10,040 bases of DNA, taken from positions 1 through 10,040 of the forward strand of contig JAGGWI010000194.1 of NCBI GenBank assembly GCA_021157505.1, given 5' to 3'. This DNA is from Desulfuromusa sp. Lineage in GTDB: Bacteria > Desulfobacterota > Desulfuromonadia > Desulfuromonadales > Geopsychrobacteraceae. The position numbers and the translations under genes were made by a program. Below are positions 7,219-10,040 of the stretch, piece by piece (the first letter of the stretch is position 1; each line of letters begins with the position of its first letter). The notes below the pieces were generated by a model. The model did no database searches, was not told the DNA's origin, and saw only the letters and a list, made by a program, of their open reading frames with translations.

Positions 7219-8892
7219 ATGACAAAAATTCCCCTTCCAGAAAAACGTCAGGTCGGACATTTGACCCTCTTACGCCAAGGTCAGGAAATATCACTCCCAG
7301 AATACAACGCGCTCACCACTGACGAACAGCTGCATATGGTCCACCAGGCCCAGGGCAGACAAAAATATGATCTGCTTCTCAATTCACAACATATAGAAAA
7401 GCTGGTACCACAACTCCATCCGCAGGAGCTATACCTGACCATCAATACCCTTGGTGCAGAATACTCAACTGAATTGCTCACGCTCGCCAGCACGGAGCAG
7501 TTGACCACCCTGCTTGATCTGGACTGCTGGGACGAGGATAATTTAAGTCCGGTGCTCTCCCTCTATTGGTTGGAACTCCTCTTGAATACGGGGGAGGAAA
7601 AGGTTTGCCAACTTGTGCGGCAGATGGAACCTGAAATTCTCGCCCTGTTTCTCAAGAAACACTTGGTCATCACCCGTGGGCTGGAAGCTTATGACGATGA
7701 TGATGCGGAAAACAGCAAGCGCCTGGAGGGGGTTTACGATATAGATTACAGCAGTGAAAATGCAGCAAAAATTATCGGGGCGATTTTAAATATCTGGCAG
7801 GGTCGAGAACAGGAAAGTTATCTGTTCATTATGGAGATGATCCGCGGTGAGAGCATGACCGTTTTAGAAGAGGAAGTTTACCAGGCCCGCAGCAACCGTT
7901 TATTGGATTTGGGGATTATACCCACCATAGAAGCCAGAGAAATTTATACCTATATAGAGCCGGAAACCTTCAAACCCGGTGGCAAGGGTGACTTCCACCT
8001 TGAATCTGATAATTTGAAGAACCCGGCAGCTCTTCTTGCCTGGGCTGAACCACATAACCAACTGGCCGAAATTCTGTACGGCGGAATTAGCCATGGTATG
8101 GCCAGTGAGCTGTTATTTTTAGCTAACCGCAAGATGAGTGCAGACAAGATTGATGTTGCTGACTCTACGTCTCTTACTGAAACACTTCAAGCCACCTATG
8201 ACACTCTCAACCTGGCCCTTGAATATCTGGCTGGAACCGATAGCGATAAAGCCGAAACAATATTTCACAACACCTACCTGGTGCACCTTTTCCAACTGGG
8301 AACCAGTCTGATAAAAAAACGGCAACAACGGGGCAAAAAAATAAATTCCAGCCCAATCTATCCGTTTCTTGATTACCCGGAGCTCTTATTTATCGATTCC
8401 TTAGTGCAGAATCCTCCTGCCCTGTACCTTGAAGCCGATGGGGACAAGTCAAGTAACCTGCAACCCCTCACTTCCATCGATGTTCTGGATCAGGTTGACC
8501 ACCGACTGGACCAGGTTGAAGCTCTGCAAAGATTATTCACTATTGATCTCCCTTTTGAGCTGCCACAACCAGAAACTGAGACCGAAGATCCCCCTTCCCT
8601 GTCGGGGATATTTTTAACCGCTATCGCCAATCAATTACTGGAAAAGGACTTTACTCCTGCCCCTCTGGTCAGAGCAGATATCCCCCGGTTAAAAGAGATG
8701 ACCTTTAGCGACGGGCAGATAAGTGAACCTTTTTGCCAAAGTATTTATGCATCGATGCAGCAACTTGCTCCTGATTGTGACTTCTTTGTCCAGTTCTGTC
8801 TGGATAACTGGAAACAAATTTTTCAGAATGCCGATGTAACAGGTGATGATTCCCCCATTTTCAATACTTATTTATTGATGGCGAGCGACTGA
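7219..8892 (+). CDS. DUF6178-like protein of unknown function
   Basis: 557 aa, recognised by likeness to the DUF6178 family found in Geobacter-type bacteria; no biochemical role is known to me. The N-terminal third carries LHPQELYLTINTLG near residue 66 and LLDLDCWDEDNLSPVLSLYWLELL near 98, typical of the family. An acidic DDDD cluster lies near 159-162, and a conserved-looking RSNRLLDLGIIPTIEAREIY segment at about 204-223. The rest is helical and leucine-rich. There are no transmembrane segments and no signal peptide, so it is probably cytosolic. The start is the ATG at 7219 with GGAG nine bases upstream. It is transcribed alone, divergent from the 228-aa gene, and is followed after 16 bases by a long palindrome that may end its transcript. 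Confidence 0.88.
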   Translation: MTKIPLPEKRQVGHLTLLRQGQEISLPEYNALTTDEQLHMVHQAQGRQKYDLLLNSQHIEKLVPQLHPQELYLTINTLGAEYSTELLTLASTEQLTTLLDLDCWDEDNLSPVLSLYWLELLLNTGEEKVCQLVRQMEPEILALFLKKHLVITRGLEAYDDDDAENSKRLEGVYDIDYSSENAAKIIGAILNIWQGREQESYLFIMEMIRGESMTVLEEEVYQARSNRLLDLGIIPTIEAREIYTYIEPETFKPGGKGDFHLESDNLKNPAALLAWAEPHNQLAEILYGGISHGMASELLFLANRKMSADKIDVADSTSLTETLQATYDTLNLALEYLAGTDSDKAETIFHNTYLVHLFQLGTSLIKKRQQRGKKINSSPIYPFLDYPELLFIDSLVQNPPALYLEADGDKSSNLQPLTSIDVLDQVDHRLDQVEALQRLFTIDLPFELPQPETETEDPPSLSGIFLTAIANQLLEKDFTPAPLVRADIPRLKEMTFSDGQISEPFCQSIYASMQQLAPDCDFFVQFCLDNWKQIFQNADVTGDDSPIFNTYLLMASD

Positions 8893-8908
8893 AAATAGGC
8901 TATTATCC

Positions 8909-9072
8909 AGGAGTCTGTCTGACTTTGCGGATCGTAACGAGAAATCGACTGGTCGAGGGCAGATTTTCGTAGATTTGAGAGCGAATAGCACCGCTATTTG
9001 TCGAAAATATACGGGAATATGAACTGACCAGACGGGTTCGCAGTAGATTCTTGTAATGTCCGACAGGCTCCT
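8909..9072. repeat. Palindromic repeat element B
   Basis: The left tip AGGAGTCTGTCTGAC and the complement of the right tip, AGGAGCCTGTCGGAC, match at 13 of 15 positions. Nested pairs continue inward: CTGGTC/GACCAG, ATTTTCG/CGAAAAT, and AATAGC/GCTATT around ACC at 8984-8998, so most of the 164 bases can fold as one long imperfect hairpin. The tips match element A at 5935-6100. It begins 16 bases after the DUF6178-like stop codon and ends 74 bases before the next gene. No gene is inside. Confidence 0.78.
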
Positions 9073-9098
9073 AGGGCGGGCAGCATAAATTAACAGGT

Positions 9099-9125
9099 GC
9101 TTGTTGGTCTGATTTTTCCACAAGC
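9099..9125 (+). other. Small leader hairpin before the beta-barrel gene
   Basis: GCTTGTTGG and CCACAAGC can pair with one bulged T around a 10-base loop, about 20 bases upstream of the ATG at 9147. It might tune translation; the evidence is structural only. Confidence 0.25.
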
Positions 9126-9146
9126 TAAACAGCTGAAGGGCTCACA

Positions 9147-9707
9147 ATGGTTAAAATAATCATCACTATCGCGTTTTTGCTGTTTTGTATCTCATCTCCG
9201 GTTGCGGCAGCGAATCAGTCCGGGGCACTTAATCTTTCACTCATGCTGGGTAGCCAGGTATTTGAAGGAAATCAAGCTTTAGACAGCTCCACCTTCTGGG
9301 GTATCAATCTGGGCTACAATTTCACAGAAAACTGGGGAGTTGAAGGTGTCTTTACCAGCACCAATGCCGATGCAAAAGATGATTCGACGTCAGATACAAA
9401 AGTCAAAACATACCGGCTTGATCTTCTCTACCATGTCAGGCCGACTAAAAAACTGGTCCCTTATTTTGCTCTGGGTTTCGGAGCTATTGATTCCAATCCG
9501 GATGATAGCTCCAGTCGAAACCATCTCCTGTTCAATTATGGTGTCGGAATCAAGTATTTCATTCTCGACAACTTGATTGCCCTGCGCGCCGATGTCCGCC
9601 ACCTGCTCGATTTTCCTGAGCCCTACAATAACCTTCAATACTCCGCCGGATTAACCTTCCAACTCGGCAGACCAACGGAGCACGCAAAAAGGGACAAGGG
9701 TCAATAG
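9147..9707 (+). CDS. Exported small outer-membrane beta-barrel protein (OmpA-barrel type)
   Basis: 186 aa. Residues 1-22 form a Sec signal peptide: a short charged start (VK), a hydrophobic core of about 12 residues, and an AAA site before N23. The mature part shows alternating beta strands typical of the OMP_b-brl/OmpA-barrel superfamily: FWGINLGYNFTENWGVEGVFT near 50-70, VKTYRLDLLYHV near 87-98, KLVPYFALGFGAI near 102-114, FNYGVGIKYFIL near 130-141, IALRADVRHLL near 145-155, and a final strand YSAGLTFQLG. It ends soon after, with no C-terminal OmpA peptidoglycan-binding domain, so it is a bare eight-strand-type barrel. AAGGG lies 6 bases before the ATG. It stands alone after palindrome B and is convergent with the gene on its right. 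Its substrate or role is unknown. Confidence 0.87.
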   Translation: MVKIIITIAFLLFCISSPVAAANQSGALNLSLMLGSQVFEGNQALDSSTFWGINLGYNFTENWGVEGVFTSTNADAKDDSTSDTKVKTYRLDLLYHVRPTKKLVPYFALGFGAIDSNPDDSSSRNHLLFNYGVGIKYFILDNLIALRADVRHLLDFPEPYNNLQYSAGLTFQLGRPTEHAKRDKGQ

Positions 9708-9790
9708 CAATCTCGGTTAAATGAGTTGGACCAGAAAATAGAATAAAATATCCGGATGAAGTGATAACTGGACGTTTCTGTCAATACCAC

Positions 9791-10040
9791 CTACAGACAG
9801 AGTTCTTTCACCTGCAGGCCGGCAGAAGTTTTAGTGTGGTAGAGAAAGATGAGAACCACCCTTTCTGGATAGTCTTGCAGGTGTTCAAATGGGGCAGCAA
9901 AATATTGAACCTTGCCATGCCGATCCATCCCCTCAACTTCATCCTTCACCCGTTTTCTGACCGCAGTCAGTTCGTCCTTATTCAGGTTGCCGGCAAAAAA
10001 GGGTGGAACCGAACCACCGACAACCCGTTCATGGTGGGCA
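9791..10040 (-). CDS. C-terminal fragment of an unrecognised protein (5' end outside window)
   Basis: An open minus-strand frame enters from the right edge and ends with TAG at 9791-9793, giving 82 codons. The peptide runs through VVGGSVPPFFAGNLNKDEL, a charged helix (VRKRVKDEVEGMDRHGK), YFAAPFEHLQDYPERVVLIF, and ends LQVKELCL. The composition and the alternating hydrophobic pattern in VVLIFLYH look like a real folded domain, and no stop interrupts it. I do not recognise the family. It is convergent with the beta-barrel gene, with 83 bases between the stop codons and no strong terminator seen there. Confidence 0.6.
   Translation of the reverse strand, partial: AHHERVVGGSVPPFFAGNLNKDELTAVRKRVKDEVEGMDRHGKVQYFAAPFEHLQDYPERVVLIFLYHTKTSAGLQVKELCL

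Noticed and set aside
9708..9790. Bidirectional terminator between the convergent genes
   Set aside because: Only short dyads such as ATCCGGAT are visible, with no stem plus T-tract on either strand.

Overview
The window looks like chromosomal DNA from a Gram-negative, Desulfuromonadales-like bacterium (the Geobacter/Desulfuromonas/Pelobacter part of the former Deltaproteobacteria). This placement is an inference. It rests on the tig-clpP-clpX-lon order, an outer-membrane beta-barrel protein with a Sec signal, and a 557-residue protein that resembles the DUF6178 family, which I associate with that group. No plasmid, phage or transposase gene is visible.

Left half (1-5407, all minus strand, so read right to left): a protein quality-control cluster. 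Trigger factor (tig) folds nascent chains at the ribosome. ClpP and ClpX follow as the proteolytic chamber and its AAA+ unfoldase, then Lon, whose 3' end runs off the left edge. tig and clpP are separated by one base and are probably translationally coupled. clpX starts at GTG, 25 bases after clpP. A strong hairpin terminator separates clpX from lon and lies in or just before the lon leader.

Middle (5478-5920, minus strand): a three-gene tRNA operon, Arg(UCU)-His(GUG)-Leu(UAG). All three genes encode CCA. The operon has a candidate promoter before tRNA-Arg and a hairpin terminator after tRNA-Leu, just upstream of tig. Both tRNA spacers contain inverted repeats. The His-Leu spacer forms a 16-bp stem with two G-U pairs that exist only in the transcribed orientation.

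Right half (5935-10040): two long imperfect palindromes of 164-166 bp share nearly the same tips but have different cores. One lies upstream of the tRNA operon and the other directly after the DUF6178-like gene. Between them are two divergent genes. One is a 228-aa protein with a CheA/HPt-like helical N-terminus lacking the phospho-accepting histidine motif and with a tail carrying three DPF/DLF-x-[ED]DPxF motifs. The other is the DUF6178-like protein. After the second palindrome come a small exported beta-barrel protein and, convergently, the C-terminal 82 codons of an unrecognised minus-strand gene cut by the right edge.

The left half is conserved housekeeping. The less-described material is the paired palindromes, the structured tRNA spacers, the lon leader hairpin and the motif-repeat protein.
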